Assembly: GCF_001870225.1 (NCBI RefSeq)
Contig: NZ_CP017675.1
Span: 1,517,953 to 1,581,952 of the forward strand
Direction: 5' to 3'
From: Gloeomargarita lithophora Alchichica-D10
GTDB lineage: Bacteria > Cyanobacteriota > Cyanobacteriia > Gloeomargaritales > Gloeomargaritaceae
Length of the DNA stretch: 64,000 bases
Part shown: piece by piece, positions 36,379 through 45,205 of the stretch
Position numbering within the stretch: position 1 is the stretch's first letter
Layout of the letters: each line of letters starts with the position of its first letter
The notes under the pieces: generated by a model
Told to the model about the DNA's origin: nothing
Databases searched by the model: none
The model's input: the letters and a program-made list of their open reading frames with translations, nothing else
Position numbers and translations under genes: made by a program

Positions 36379-37410
36379 GTGATTAGAACACTTAAATTTT
36401 GTGATCTATTTTGTGGTATCGGTGGGTTTCGATTGGCCGCACAAATCGCTGGTAAACTCTTTAATCTTGAACCCTTGTGTGTATTTTCCAGTGATATAGA
36501 CCCGGATGCACAAAAAATATATGAAGCTAATTTTGGTGAAAAACCTGCGGGCGATATAAAAAAAATAGAAGCTCATCAAATTCCTGACCATGATGTCTTA
36601 TTTGCTGGTTTTCCCTGTCAACCATTTAGTATTTGTGGAGATATGAACGGCTTTGATGATATGCGAGGGACACTATTCTTTGATATTGTCCGTATTTTGG
36701 AGAAAAAACGGCCTAGAGTTTTTATTTTAGAAAATGTGAAACAACTAAAAGGGCATGACCAAGGTAGAACACTCAGAAGAATACTTTCAGTGCTGTCAGA
36801 GATTGGTTATTATGCCGATTATAGTATTCTCAATGCTTTAGATTTTGGATTGCCCCAAAAGCGAGAGAGGATTTTTATTGTGGGTTTTCCAGAACCAACT
36901 CAATTTGCTTGGCCGAGGGGTGATTTAGTCCGCACATCACTTTCAGAAATTTTGGAAACTAATGTATCGGATTTTTATTCTGCTTCAGAAAAAATTAAAA
37001 GTAATCGTATGAGTAAAAGATTAGGCAAACAACAATATGATGAACCGACTATCTGGCATGAAAATAAGGGGGGTAATGTAAGTGCCTATCCTTTTTCCTG
37101 TGCTCTGCGAGCGGGAGCTTCGTATAATTATCTTTTAGTCAACGGTGAGCGCAGACTTACAGAACGAGAAATGTTGAGATTACAGGGATTTCCCGACTCC
37201 TATAAAATAGTTGGTAGCTATCAAGTAATGCGTAAACTTACGGGTAATTCTATTGCTATTCCCTGTGTAGTTGCTCTATTAAATTCTGTTTTAGAAGCAA
37301 TGGGTTATGGTTTATCTAATCCAATCAAGATTCAATCAAGTAATCAGTTGAATATAACCCCATATTCTCAACGGATGGCAAGGATTGATCAAGTAACGCA
37401 AAAACCATGA
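36379..37410 (+). CDS. DNA cytosine-5 methyltransferase (orphan)
   Basis: A 343-residue C5-cytosine methyltransferase with motif I FCDLFCGIGGFRLA, motif IV GFPCQPFS (nucleophile Cys80), motif VI ENVKQLKGHD, motif VIII PQKRERIFIV, motif IX ERRLTEREMLRLQGFPD and motif X GNSIAIP. All catalytic motifs are intact. The start is a GTG at 36379. No restriction endonuclease is adjacent, so it is a solitary methylase or a remnant of a restriction-modification unit. The gene is distinctly AT-rich for the window, which suggests horizontal acquisition. Its stop overlaps the next start by four bases. The target site cannot be read from the sequence. Confidence 0.93.
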   Translation: MIRTLKFCDLFCGIGGFRLAAQIAGKLFNLEPLCVFSSDIDPDAQKIYEANFGEKPAGDIKKIEAHQIPDHDVLFAGFPCQPFSICGDMNGFDDMRGTLFFDIVRILEKKRPRVFILENVKQLKGHDQGRTLRRILSVLSEIGYYADYSILNALDFGLPQKRERIFIVGFPEPTQFAWPRGDLVRTSLSEILETNVSDFYSASEKIKSNRMSKRLGKQQYDEPTIWHENKGGNVSAYPFSCALRAGASYNYLLVNGERRLTEREMLRLQGFPDSYKIVGSYQVMRKLTGNSIAIPCVVALLNSVLEAMGYGLSNPIKIQSSNQLNITPYSQRMARIDQVTQKP

Positions 37411-38657
37411 CTCACCCCCTCACTAACCATCCATTACTAAGCACAATTATTCCTGAATTAACCCAGGATTTTCAACGCATTGATGGGTTAGTCAAATCCA
37501 ATTTAGTCCGGGTGATTCAGGCGATGAGCGTTCATCGGGTAGGCGTGCATCATTTTCAAGCTACTACTGGTTATGGTCACGGCGACCAGGGACGAGAGGT
37601 TTTAGAGCAGGTGTTTGCTCAAGTAATGGGTGCAGAAATGGCTCTGGTGCGTCCCCAGTTTTTCTCTGGTACCCATGCTATTGCTTGTACATTGTATGGC
37701 GTACTACGACCAGGTGATGAACTATTGTCCGTGGCTGGCGCTCCCTACGATACCTTAGAGCCAGTGTTGGGGATGCGAGAATCCGGGGGCGGTTCGTTGC
37801 AGGACTTTGGCATTACCTACCGGCAATTAGATTTAACCCCCGATGGTGGGATTGACTGGGCAAAATTACCCCAGGTAATTAACAGTAAAACCCGGGTGGC
37901 TTTTATTCAGCGTTCCTGTGGTTATTCCTGGCGACCCAGTTTGACGATTGCTGAATTGGCAAAAGTTATTCATAGGGTTAAATGCGTTAATCCCCAGGTG
38001 ATTTGTGTCGTTGATAATTGCTATGGTGAATTTGCCGAAGTCCAGGAACCGACTATGGTTGGAGCCGATTTAATTGCCGGTTCTTTGATTAAAAATCCCG
38101 GTGGTACAATTGCTCCCTGCGGGGGTTATGTTGCGGGTAAAAAAGCATATGTTAAACTGGCCGCCAATCGGTTAAATGCCCCTGGTATTGGTGTCGAAGC
38201 GGGGGCATCCTTGGGGTTCAATCGGTTGTTTTTTCAGGGTTTATTTTTAGCCCCGCAAATGGTGGGGGAAGCTCTTAAATCGGGGTTATTATTGGCGGCT
38301 ACTTTTAGCAAACTGGACTATCCGGTACAACCCAATGTGAACGCCCCCCGCACGGATACGATTCAGGCGATTCAATTCGGTGATCCTGAGCGTTTGACCC
38401 GTTTTTGTCGAGCATTACAACGGCTGAGTCCGGTGGGAAGCTACCTTGACCCCGTGCCCGCCCCCATGCCCGGTTATGAAAGCCAGCTTGTTATGGCTGG
38501 AGGCACATTTATTGATGGCAGTACCAGCGAATTTTCCGCCGATGGACCATTACGTCCGCCGTACATTGTCTTTTGTCAGGGGGGAACCACCTGGTTGCAT
38601 TGGCTGTGGGCATTGGAGCAATTACTCCCAGAATTAGAGCCTAATCCACATACCTGA
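37407..38657 (+). CDS. PLP-dependent methionine gamma-lyase-family protein ('aluminum resistance')
   Basis: A 416-residue fold-type-I PLP enzyme of the Met_gamma_lyase/YnbB family, often labelled aluminum resistance protein. The PLP lysine is K229 in GSLIKNPGG, the ring-stacking Asp is D203 in VVDNCYGEF, and FFSGTHAIACTLYG holds the phosphate-binding region. It likely acts in sulfur amino acid or other amino acid breakdown; the substrate is not established. It starts inside the stop of the cytosine methyltransferase gene (ATGA), an odd partnership. It overlaps the convergent nitroreductase gene by 17 bases. Confidence 0.9.
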   Translation: MTHPLTNHPLLSTIIPELTQDFQRIDGLVKSNLVRVIQAMSVHRVGVHHFQATTGYGHGDQGREVLEQVFAQVMGAEMALVRPQFFSGTHAIACTLYGVLRPGDELLSVAGAPYDTLEPVLGMRESGGGSLQDFGITYRQLDLTPDGGIDWAKLPQVINSKTRVAFIQRSCGYSWRPSLTIAELAKVIHRVKCVNPQVICVVDNCYGEFAEVQEPTMVGADLIAGSLIKNPGGTIAPCGGYVAGKKAYVKLAANRLNAPGIGVEAGASLGFNRLFFQGLFLAPQMVGEALKSGLLLAATFSKLDYPVQPNVNAPRTDTIQAIQFGDPERLTRFCRALQRLSPVGSYLDPVPAPMPGYESQLVMAGGTFIDGSTSEFSADGPLRPPYIVFCQGGTTWLHWLWALEQLLPELEPNPHT

Positions 38658-39300
38658 AAACATCACTTTTTGCGTAGCGAACTTTTGGGCGTTGGGCATT
38701 TTTATCATCCTCGGAGCGATAACCTACAGGACAAACTACTACTGAACGGTAGGGCGTTTCATGTAAACCGAGAATCTCATCGTATTTAGCGGGAATAAAA
38801 CCTTCCATCGGACAGGTATCAATGCCCAAAAAAGCGGCCACGGTCATCAACTGCCCCAGGGCAATATACACCTGCCGCGCCGCCCATTCTTCTAAATTCA
38901 GAGGGTAAGGGGGCTGAGTCAAAAATCCCTTAATTACATTGCCAAAACCCTGCAAATTTTCAATGGGAGTACCTTGGACTGCCGCCGTGCGAGCTAGGTA
39001 ACGATCCACGTCTTGGGGGCTAATATGTTTTTGCAGAGCTAATACCAGTAAATGAGACGCATTTACAACTTGTTTTTGCCCCCAAGAATGTTCGACTAAT
39101 TGGTTACGAATGGCCGGGTTATTCACGACAATAAATTGCCAAGGTTGCAGACCAAAAGATGAGGGAGCTAAGCGTAAACTTTCTTCTAAAATTGCCCAAA
39201 TTTCTGGAGATATTTTCCGGGTCGGGTCAAATTTTTTGGTGGCATAACGCCAATTTAACTGTTGCTTAACCAAATCCGTAGAGACATAATCTAAAGCCAT
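38641..39300 (-). CDS. NAD(P)H-dependent nitroreductase-family oxidoreductase
   Basis: A 219-residue flavoprotein of the nitroreductase family (NfsB/YdgI-like) that likely uses FMN and NAD(P)H to reduce quinones or nitro compounds. Family blocks are QLNWRYATKKFDPTRKI (FMN phosphate contact), LAPSSFGLQPWQFIVVNNP, and ALGQLMTVAAFLGIDTCPMEGF. Length fits. The start is ATG 39300. It overlaps the 3' end of the convergent PLP enzyme gene. Confidence 0.9.
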   Translation of the reverse strand: MALDYVSTDLVKQQLNWRYATKKFDPTRKISPEIWAILEESLRLAPSSFGLQPWQFIVVNNPAIRNQLVEHSWGQKQVVNASHLLVLALQKHISPQDVDRYLARTAAVQGTPIENLQGFGNVIKGFLTQPPYPLNLEEWAARQVYIALGQLMTVAAFLGIDTCPMEGFIPAKYDEILGLHETPYRSVVVCPVGYRSEDDKNAQRPKVRYAKSDVFRYVD

Positions 39301-39377
39301 TGCCGCACACCTCGTTTATTTTTGCCAACTACACTATAGCGAAAGGATGCTTCAAGGCACTTATGCACAGAGATTGG

Positions 39378-39432
39378 GGACAATCAAGTAGGAGGGCTGC
39401 GCCCCTAGGACCTAATTTTTAGAGGTGTTCTG
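39378..39432. mobile_element. Partial GGACA-class element, reverse orientation
   Basis: Read on the minus strand it begins AGAACACCTCTAAAAATTAGG and continues into GGGGCGCAGCCC and ACTTGATTG, matching the left half of the class (terminal repeat plus core). The other half is missing. It lies in the 419-base gap upstream of the nitroreductase gene; the rest of the gap (39433-39543, 39611-39719) holds nothing I recognise. Confidence 0.55.
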
Positions 39433-39543
39433 TACCTTCAATAATTTAAGGCTAGACAACCGGAGATGCTTTGCGATTGCCACCCGTGTATGCAGAAAAC
39501 TTTGGGTTACCGAGATAGCTAAATAGTTAGCTAAACAATTAAA

Positions 39544-39598
39544 AACCAGAAAGGGAGCCGACGACTTGCCGTGTTTCGTCTCGGCTCCCTCACTGGTT
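39544..39598. terminator. Long hairpin, probable minus-strand terminator
   Basis: A 55-base inverted repeat: outer arms AACCAG/CTGGTT and inner arms GGGAGCCGACGAC/CGTCTCGGCTCCC, with a short loop. On the minus strand it is followed by TTTTTAATTG, so it can end the transcript of the HAD hydrolase gene located about 120 bases upstream on that strand. Immediately after it on the plus strand is GCTCCTCACAC (39600-39610), one base off the conserved core of the small RNA Yfr1; see findings. Confidence 0.55.
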
Positions 39599-39719
39599 CG
39601 CTCCTCACACAAATACAATGTACCAGGACTGTTAGGGATTTGTCATCCCCCTTATTCTACAATTGCTATACAATTTTCTTATGATAAACAGCAACTTGTA
39701 TGAATAATCGCAGTTTTTG

Positions 39720-40502
39720 CTAATCATTGCTCCGGCACCAAGGGTAGGTTGGGTCGCAAAATTCCGCCAAGGTAAGCGGCTGAATGCCCCACGGTGACGC
39801 TAACTGAGCCTGTTGGGGAGTGTTATAGCCCCAAGTAGCCAAGAACAAAGGAATATCCTGCAACTCTGCCACCTTGGGCACTGCCGTCAGGGCTTCCCAC
39901 CGGTCTTCCACAAACCCCATCACCCCATACTGCCGCTGTAATGCTCGTAAAATCTCGGTTTTGGGCTGAGCTAGGGTTTTTCCGTAGAGCCATGCCTCCG
40001 GCCAGGTGACCCCCACCCCAGACCAGAGGGCTTGCACAAACCGTTCCTGTTTGGTGGTGACAATGACGGGTTGAAAGGGGGCACCGGCCAACCATCCCTG
40101 CACCTGTGTCACCACGCCTGCATAAAATTCATGCAAGGAGAGCCACTCGGCCTCGTCTCGCTCAATCCAGGCATCCCGCCGCCCATCCACCTGTTGCCCT
40201 AGCTCCTGGGCAGTCCAACCCGTGGTAGCCAACAAACGGGCTCGCACCTGCGGCCAAGCCGTTTCCATTTCCTGAATATCCTCCCCCCCCAACAAACCAT
40301 GCAACAGCAGGGGCATTTCCCAGCCGTGGGTAATCACCGGGCGCAGGCGGTAAAACCAGTCCCGGAATGGCTCTAGGTTGCTTGTACAGCCAATGTTAGG
40401 GCATAATTCCCGATAAACCTGGGCACTGACGGTAAAATACTCGTTCAACCCGTCACAGAGAACCCCATCAAAATCCAGGGCGAGTACCGGTGGGTTGGGC
40501 AT
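39720..40502 (-). CDS. HAD-superfamily hydrolase
   Basis: A 260-residue phosphatase-type protein. Motif 1 is LALDFDGVLCDG (nucleophile D10, acid D12), the middle region has PVIVTTKQERFV (motif 2 Thr), KTEILRALQ supplies the Lys, and VMGFVEDRWEAL supplies the acidic motif. It probably dephosphorylates a small metabolite; the substrate is unknown. The start ATG at 40502 is 14 bases downstream of the tRNA-Gln gene on the same strand, so both may be on one primary transcript. Confidence 0.85.
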   Translation of the reverse strand: MPNPPVLALDFDGVLCDGLNEYFTVSAQVYRELCPNIGCTSNLEPFRDWFYRLRPVITHGWEMPLLLHGLLGGEDIQEMETAWPQVRARLLATTGWTAQELGQQVDGRRDAWIERDEAEWLSLHEFYAGVVTQVQGWLAGAPFQPVIVTTKQERFVQALWSGVGVTWPEAWLYGKTLAQPKTEILRALQRQYGVMGFVEDRWEALTAVPKVAELQDIPLFLATWGYNTPQQAQLASPWGIQPLTLAEFCDPTYPWCRSND

Positions 40503-40516
40503 AGCTGTTTAAGATA

Positions 40517-40588
40517 CTGGGGTGCAAGGATTCGAACCTCGGAATGGCTGGACCAAAACCAGCTGCCTTACCACTTGGCGACACCCCA
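40517..40588 (-). tRNA. trnQ: tRNA-Gln (anticodon TTG)
   Basis: A 72-base cloverleaf. The acceptor stem is TGGGGTG paired with CACCCCA, with discriminator G. The D arm contains GCCAAGTGGTAAGGC, the anticodon stem GCTGG/CCAGC encloses the loop TTTTGGT (anticodon TTG), and the T arm is CGAGG-TTCGAAT-CCTTG. CCA is not encoded. The UUG anticodon reads glutamine codons. Confidence 0.95.
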
Positions 40589-40669
40589 TTGTCAACCCAG
40601 GCGATTGGGAACGCATCCGTTATATTAACAATTTTGAACCAAATCTGACAATGGGTTTATCCTGAAACC

Positions 40670-41176
40670 ATGTGGCACGGAATCAATCGTCTTACCCTAG
40701 GGGCGGGTTGGCTGGCAATGGCACTGGTGCCCCTGTTGGTGCTGGTGGGGACGTGGAATGTGGTGGGTCGCTACCTGGGGCGCTGGCTGGGGATGAACCT
40801 CACCTCCAACGCCTTTTTGGAATTGCAGTGGTATTTATTCAGCGGTATCTTTCTGCTGGGAGCGGCCTACACCCTTTACCACAACGGCCATGTACGGGTA
40901 GATGTGCTGTACAATCGCTGGTCAGACCGCCGCCGAGCCTGGGTTGACCTACTGGCAACGCTCCTGTTTCTCCTGCCGTTTGTGGCCTTACTGCTGTGGG
41001 TGACGACCCCGACCGTGATTGCCGCTTGGCGCATCGGGGAACAATCCCCCGATCCCGGCGGTTTGCCGCGCTACTGGGTGAAATCCCTGCCTTTGGTTGG
41101 TTTTGGCCTCCTATTTCTCCAGGGCATCGCCCAGGCCGTCCGACTTGGGCAATTTCTGCGCCAAAATCAGCGTTGA
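40670..41176 (+). CDS. TRAP transporter small permease (DctQ family)
   Basis: A 168-residue protein with four membrane helices (about 12-31, 50-70, 90-112, 133-155) and the DctQ-family pattern LELQWYLFSGIFLLGAAYTLYHNGHVRVDVLY. In TRAP transporters it joins the large permease DctM and a periplasmic binding protein to import organic acids. Neither partner is within the window near it, so they must be elsewhere or the protein works differently. It ends ten bases into the convergent small-protein gene. Confidence 0.87.
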   Translation: MWHGINRLTLGAGWLAMALVPLLVLVGTWNVVGRYLGRWLGMNLTSNAFLELQWYLFSGIFLLGAAYTLYHNGHVRVDVLYNRWSDRRRAWVDLLATLLFLLPFVALLLWVTTPTVIAAWRIGEQSPDPGGLPRYWVKSLPLVGFGLLFLQGIAQAVRLGQFLRQNQR

Positions 41177-41331
41177 TAATAGGTCGGTTGGGTGGTGCCG
41201 GTCGCCGGGTAACTCACCTGTTCTTGAAACCCATGCCGCAGGCTTTGAATTCCCCAAACCACCCCGACGGTGGCGGCCAGCGCCAGGGATAAACGCACCG
41301 CCTGCCCAATCTGCTTGCGCAATTGTGACAT
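41167..41331 (-). CDS. Small single-pass membrane protein
   Basis: A 54-residue protein starting at ATG 41329-41331 (MSQLRKQIGQAVRLSL). It has one membrane helix (about 11-29, AVRLSLALAATVGVVWGIQ) and a short polar tail (YPATGTTQPTYYQR). The family is unknown to me. The longer frame upstream to 41397 lacks support. It is placed tail to tail with the DctQ gene with a ten-base overlap. Confidence 0.55.
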   Translation of the reverse strand: MSQLRKQIGQAVRLSLALAATVGVVWGIQSLRHGFQEQVSYPATGTTQPTYYQR

Positions 41332-41500
41332 GATATGAAGCTCCTGAAGGATGAATATCCTTACTTTAAGAAGAAAAATTCCGGGTGAACGTGACAAGCA
41401 TCACCGAGAACCCCTAAAATCGAGCCGATTTCCTGTCTTTTTTGCCATTGACGCTGAGGGTAAGTGATTGTTTTGTGCCACAACCGGCTGAGAAACTTAA

Positions 41501-41614
41501 GGACACGTCTAAAAATAGGTCGCCGGGGCACCGCCCCCGGACTTGGTTCTCGATAAATATGGACATTCCAGCGAAATAACTTTCTGCGGGTTCAAATAGA
41601 TAGAGGAGTCCGAA
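41501..41614. mobile_element. GGACA-class MITE upstream of cpcG, with 12-bp direct repeats
   Basis: The best-preserved copy of this class: left end GGACACGTCTAAAAATAGG, core GGGGCACCGCCCCCGGACTTGG, then CATTCCAGCGAAATAACTTTC, right end TAGAGGAGTCC (inverted to the left). The 12-base sequence TGAGAAACTTAA occurs directly before it (41489-41500) and directly after it (41615-41626), consistent with a target duplication or insertion between repeats. It ends 88 bases before the cpcG start, in the likely promoter region. The rest of the gap 41332-41488 shows no gene. Confidence 0.8.
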
Positions 41615-41702
41615 TGAGAAACTTAACATTGCGTTACTTTTGGCGCCTGGGGGGAACCCCTTGACCTACGCTAAAGGAAGCCCCTGATTGGAGTTGGTTA
41701 CC

Positions 41703-42467
41703 ATGACTTTGCCTTTGCTCGCCTACCGACCCACCACCCAAAACCATCGGGTACGGACTTTTGGCCGCGCCGAACTGAACGAAGACAGCCCCCGGATTTA
41801 TCGCTTGGAGAATGTGGGCACCCCCGATGAAATGAACGGGCTGATTTGGGCGGCCTACCGGCAAATTTTTAGCGAACACGTGATCCTCAAATCCTGTCGT
41901 CAAGTCACCCTGGAATCCCAGTTAAAAAATCGGGCAATTACCGTGCGGGACTTCATCCGGGGTTTGGCACAATCCAATCCCTTTTACCGGCTGGTGGTGG
42001 CGACGAATAATAACTATCGCTTGGTAGATGTGTGTTTACGGCGGATTTTAGGCCGTCAAGCCTATAATCAAGCTGAGGAAATCACCTGGTCAATCCGCAT
42101 TGCCACCCAGGGATTTAATGGTTTGGTGAATGAACTGGTGGACAGCGATGAATACACGGAAAATTTCGGTGACAATACCGTGCCCTACCAACGGCGCCGC
42201 ATGGAGGGTCGTCCCTTTAATTTGGTCACGCCCCGCTATGGCAGTGACTACCGGGCGAAAGTGGGCATTGGTCAAATTGACTGGAACCATGTGCTGATTC
42301 GTTACTACCAAAAACGGGCGCAGGAACGCATCCAAATGTTCCCCCAAGCCGGTGACCCGGAGCAGTACCGCACCCTGGCCCGTCGGGTGGAAACCCGCCC
42401 CCAATCCAACCCGGCGGTGACAGTAAAGGAATTGGACTTCCTGGCCAAGGTTCCCCGGCGGCGTTAG
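41703..42467 (+). CDS. cpcG: Phycobilisome rod-core linker CpcG
   Basis: A 254-residue linker that attaches phycocyanin rods to the allophycocyanin core of the phycobilisome. The N-terminal half is a Pfam00427-type linker domain ([95 protein letters not shown]). The C-terminal part (about 190-254) is basic and not obviously membrane-spanning, so it is CpcG1-like rather than the CpcL type. The ATG at 41703 is favoured over an upstream TTG. It overlaps the next gene by one base. A MITE lies in its promoter region. Confidence 0.95.
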   Translation: MTLPLLAYRPTTQNHRVRTFGRAELNEDSPRIYRLENVGTPDEMNGLIWAAYRQIFSEHVILKSCRQVTLESQLKNRAITVRDFIRGLAQSNPFYRLVVATNNNYRLVDVCLRRILGRQAYNQAEEITWSIRIATQGFNGLVNELVDSDEYTENFGDNTVPYQRRRMEGRPFNLVTPRYGSDYRAKVGIGQIDWNHVLIRYYQKRAQERIQMFPQAGDPEQYRTLARRVETRPQSNPAVTVKELDFLAKVPRRR

Positions 42468-44170
42468 TGACCCGTTGGCTGATCGCCGGGGGCATCCTGC
42501 TGGTGGGGGCGGAGTCGGCGGCGGCACTCCAGGTGGTTTATCCCCCCGTCAACCATCAAACCACCGCCCCCCAAATTTTTCTGATCGGCACCCACCGCCC
42601 CACCGAACCCGTGCGGGTGAATGGGCAAGTGGTTTTGCGCTCCCCCGCCGGTCATTTTGCCCCCAGCATCCCATTGGCTCTCGGAGACAATCCGGTACAG
42701 ATTCAAGCCGGTACCCAAAACCTCACCCTCAATATCCGCCGCACTTTGCCACCCGGACAAGCCACGCCATTGATCCCGGCGGTGGATGTGGCGTATTTAC
42801 CAGGGGAACCCCTGTGCTTCGAGGCGATGATTCCCCCAACCGATGGGGTGAAGATCAGCCTGGGAACCTGGCAATTTGAGCTATTCCCCAGCTTGGCAAC
42901 CCCTTTGTTGGGTAATGATGCTGTATTAATTAACTCTGGCAAAGATATAATTCCAGCTAATAATACAAAATACCGCGGCTGTCTGCGAGTTGGCGCCCCC
43001 GGCCTCCTGGGGCAACCGGAACTCCTCTGGGGTACGCAACGATGGCGCAGTCCCGGCACCGTGACGATTCTCGACCCCAACCGCCTCCCAGTGGCGACCC
43101 TGACCAGCGAGGGCATTGCCCGCACCGGACCGAGTACGGACTATTCCCGCCTCACCCCCTTACCAGCGGGCACCCAAGACCAGGTGATTGCCCAGGTGGG
43201 GGACTGGGTACAACTGCGGTACGGGGGCTGGGTACAACTCCGGCAGGTTACCCGCCAGGTCACCACCTATCCACCCCAAAGCATCCTGCGGGGCGTGCAA
43301 AGCCGGATTGGTCAGGACTGGACAGAAATCCATTTTCCCCTCACCACCGCCATTCCCATCGAAATCCACCAGGAACCGGGGGTGGTGCATCTGACGCTCT
43401 GGCATACGACCGCCCAAACCGATACCATCCGCCTGGATAATGGGGCGGCGGTTCGCACCTTTACCTGGCAACAGAGAACCCCCCAACAGGTGCGTTACAG
43501 CTTTTATTTGAAGGGTGATCAGGCGTGGGGCTACCGGGTGCATTATCAGGATAATGTACTGATTTTAGCCCTCCGGCACCCGCCCCAGGTGCCAGCCAAT
43601 TCCCTGCGGGGGATCAAAATCCTGCTCGACCCCGGACATGGGGGCAATGCGGATTTAGGAGCCTTGGGGCCGGATGGCACCCCCGAAAAGCAGGTGAATT
43701 TGCCGGTTTCCCTAGGGGTGGCCGAACGTTTGCGGCACCGGGGAGCCGAGGTGATTGTGACCCGGACGACCGATGTGGACGTGGGGTTGGCGGCACGGGT
43801 GGCACAGATACAAACCCAGCAACCCCATCTGGCTTTGAGTATTCATTACAACGCCCTGCCCGATGCGGGGAATGCGTGGGAAACCCAGGGGATTGGGACA
43901 TTTTGGTATCATCAACAAAGCCATAATTTGGCCGTATTTTTACAGCATTACTTAACCCAAAAAGCCCAGCGTCCCAGCTACGGAATTTTTTGGAATAATC
44001 TCGCCCTCACCCGCCCTACCGTCTGTCCAGCGGTTTTATTAGAACTCGGTTTTATGATCCATCCCCAGGAATTTGAATGGATTATTGACCCCCAAGCGCA
44101 AATTAAACTTGCCCAAACCTTAGCCGATGGCATTGAAAGCTGGTTGCGTCAAGCGGTGGGGACAAAGTAG
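42467..44170 (+). CDS. N-acetylmuramoyl-L-alanine amidase
   Basis: A 567-residue exported peptidoglycan hydrolase. A signal peptide is at about 1-21 (LIAGGILLVGAESAAA). A beta-rich N-terminal region is followed by an SH3b-like domain (about 209-255, GIARTGPSTDYSRLTPLPAG), an AMIN-like region, and the zinc amidase_3 domain (about 384-565). Zinc ligands visible are His in LLDPGHGG, the downstream Glu in PEKQVN, His in LSIHYNAL, and the catalytic Glu in LLELGFMIHPQE. It cleaves the stem peptide from glycan strands during cell division. It starts at GTG 42467, one base into the cpcG stop, an unusual pairing with a linker gene. Confidence 0.92.
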   Translation: MTRWLIAGGILLVGAESAAALQVVYPPVNHQTTAPQIFLIGTHRPTEPVRVNGQVVLRSPAGHFAPSIPLALGDNPVQIQAGTQNLTLNIRRTLPPGQATPLIPAVDVAYLPGEPLCFEAMIPPTDGVKISLGTWQFELFPSLATPLLGNDAVLINSGKDIIPANNTKYRGCLRVGAPGLLGQPELLWGTQRWRSPGTVTILDPNRLPVATLTSEGIARTGPSTDYSRLTPLPAGTQDQVIAQVGDWVQLRYGGWVQLRQVTRQVTTYPPQSILRGVQSRIGQDWTEIHFPLTTAIPIEIHQEPGVVHLTLWHTTAQTDTIRLDNGAAVRTFTWQQRTPQQVRYSFYLKGDQAWGYRVHYQDNVLILALRHPPQVPANSLRGIKILLDPGHGGNADLGALGPDGTPEKQVNLPVSLGVAERLRHRGAEVIVTRTTDVDVGLAARVAQIQTQQPHLALSIHYNALPDAGNAWETQGIGTFWYHQQSHNLAVFLQHYLTQKAQRPSYGIFWNNLALTRPTVCPAVLLELGFMIHPQEFEWIIDPQAQIKLAQTLADGIESWLRQAVGTK

Positions 44171-44176
44171 AAACAA

Positions 44177-45205
44177 TTACCCCCGTTGTTGCCAGGGGTC
44201 TAGTATATCTTTAACCAAAGCTTCTTCAATCCACACCCGACAGACCACCATCAAAGGCAACGCCAAAATCAACCCTGGTAATCCCAAAAAAGTGGTGAAA
44301 AAAATCTGCGCCATCAGGGTCAATGCAGGCGGTAATTCCAGTTGTTGGGACATGACATAGGGGGTGACAAAATAAGCATCCGTTTGTTGAATAAAGAAAT
44401 ATAAAATCACCACCGCAATTGCTTTCCAAGGAGCATCCAGAGACGCAATTACCGTCGGGGGAATTAAACTTAAAGTCGGGCCAATATTGGGAATTAAATT
44501 AAATAAACCGGAAATCAACGCATGGGCAAAATACAAACGCACCCCCAGCAAAGATAAACCAATAAAACTGAGGATGCCCACCACCGACATCGCCGTGAGT
44601 GTCCCCAACATCCACGCCCGCAAATTTACCTCACAGCGTTTGAGAATCGTATGCACGCGATTGCGATAAAAAGACGGAAATATACGAATAAAGCCCTGGC
44701 GATAGGCGGCGGGGTCAGCCAAAAACATAACCGCTAAAACCAGGATTAAAATCACTGATAAAACCCCACCCAAGGTATCAAAAAAGAAATTAATTCCCCG
44801 GCTGAGCAACGGGTTAGCAAAGGATTGTAATTGGCGGAACAGGTCGCCATTGGTCGCAAAATCGAACAGAGTTTCCCCCAGAATCCGCATTTGCAACTCT
44901 TCCAGCCACCGGGCTACCGCTTGAAAACCCTTGGGAAATAGTTTAACAAGCTCTTCAAATTCCTTGCTAAAAGGGGGAACAATGACAATAACCAGAGTAG
45001 TAATAATTGCCAAAAAAGCGAATAGGGTGAGGGCAATCGCCATCCCTTGGGAAATGCGCCAGCGACGCAGGAAATTAACCACCCCATCCAAGGCTACAGC
45101 CACCAATATGGCAGCAAAAACCAGCAGTAGCAAAAAACGAATTTCCCAAAGGATATAAAGGGAAATCCCTAGGATCAATAAACCGAACCATTCCCCAATT
45201 TTCAT
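44177..45205 (-). CDS. AI-2E/PerM-family membrane protein
   Basis: A 342-residue protein of the AI-2E transporter (UPF0118/PerM) family with about eight helices, for example [21 protein letters not shown] near the N-terminus and [22 protein letters not shown] near the C-terminus. Family members export autoinducer-like molecules or act as cation antiporters. The family pattern [14 protein letters not shown] is present. It overlaps the end of serS by four bases. Confidence 0.88.
   Translation of the reverse strand: MKIGEWFGLLILGISLYILWEIRFLLLLVFAAILVAVALDGVVNFLRRWRISQGMAIALTLFAFLAIITTLVIVIVPPFSKEFEELVKLFPKGFQAVARWLEELQMRILGETLFDFATNGDLFRQLQSFANPLLSRGINFFFDTLGGVLSVILILVLAVMFLADPAAYRQGFIRIFPSFYRNRVHTILKRCEVNLRAWMLGTLTAMSVVGILSFIGLSLLGVRLYFAHALISGLFNLIPNIGPTLSLIPPTVIASLDAPWKAIAVVILYFFIQQTDAYFVTPYVMSQQLELPPALTLMAQIFFTTFLGLPGLILALPLMVVCRVWIEEALVKDILDPWQQRG

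Noticed and set aside
39412-39618. Minus-strand frame of 68 codons
   Set aside because: It spans a mobile-element fragment and a hairpin terminator and has no recognisable protein features.
41414-41629. Minus-strand frame of 71 codons upstream of cpcG
   Set aside because: It is almost wholly composed of the GGACA-class element and its flanking repeats.
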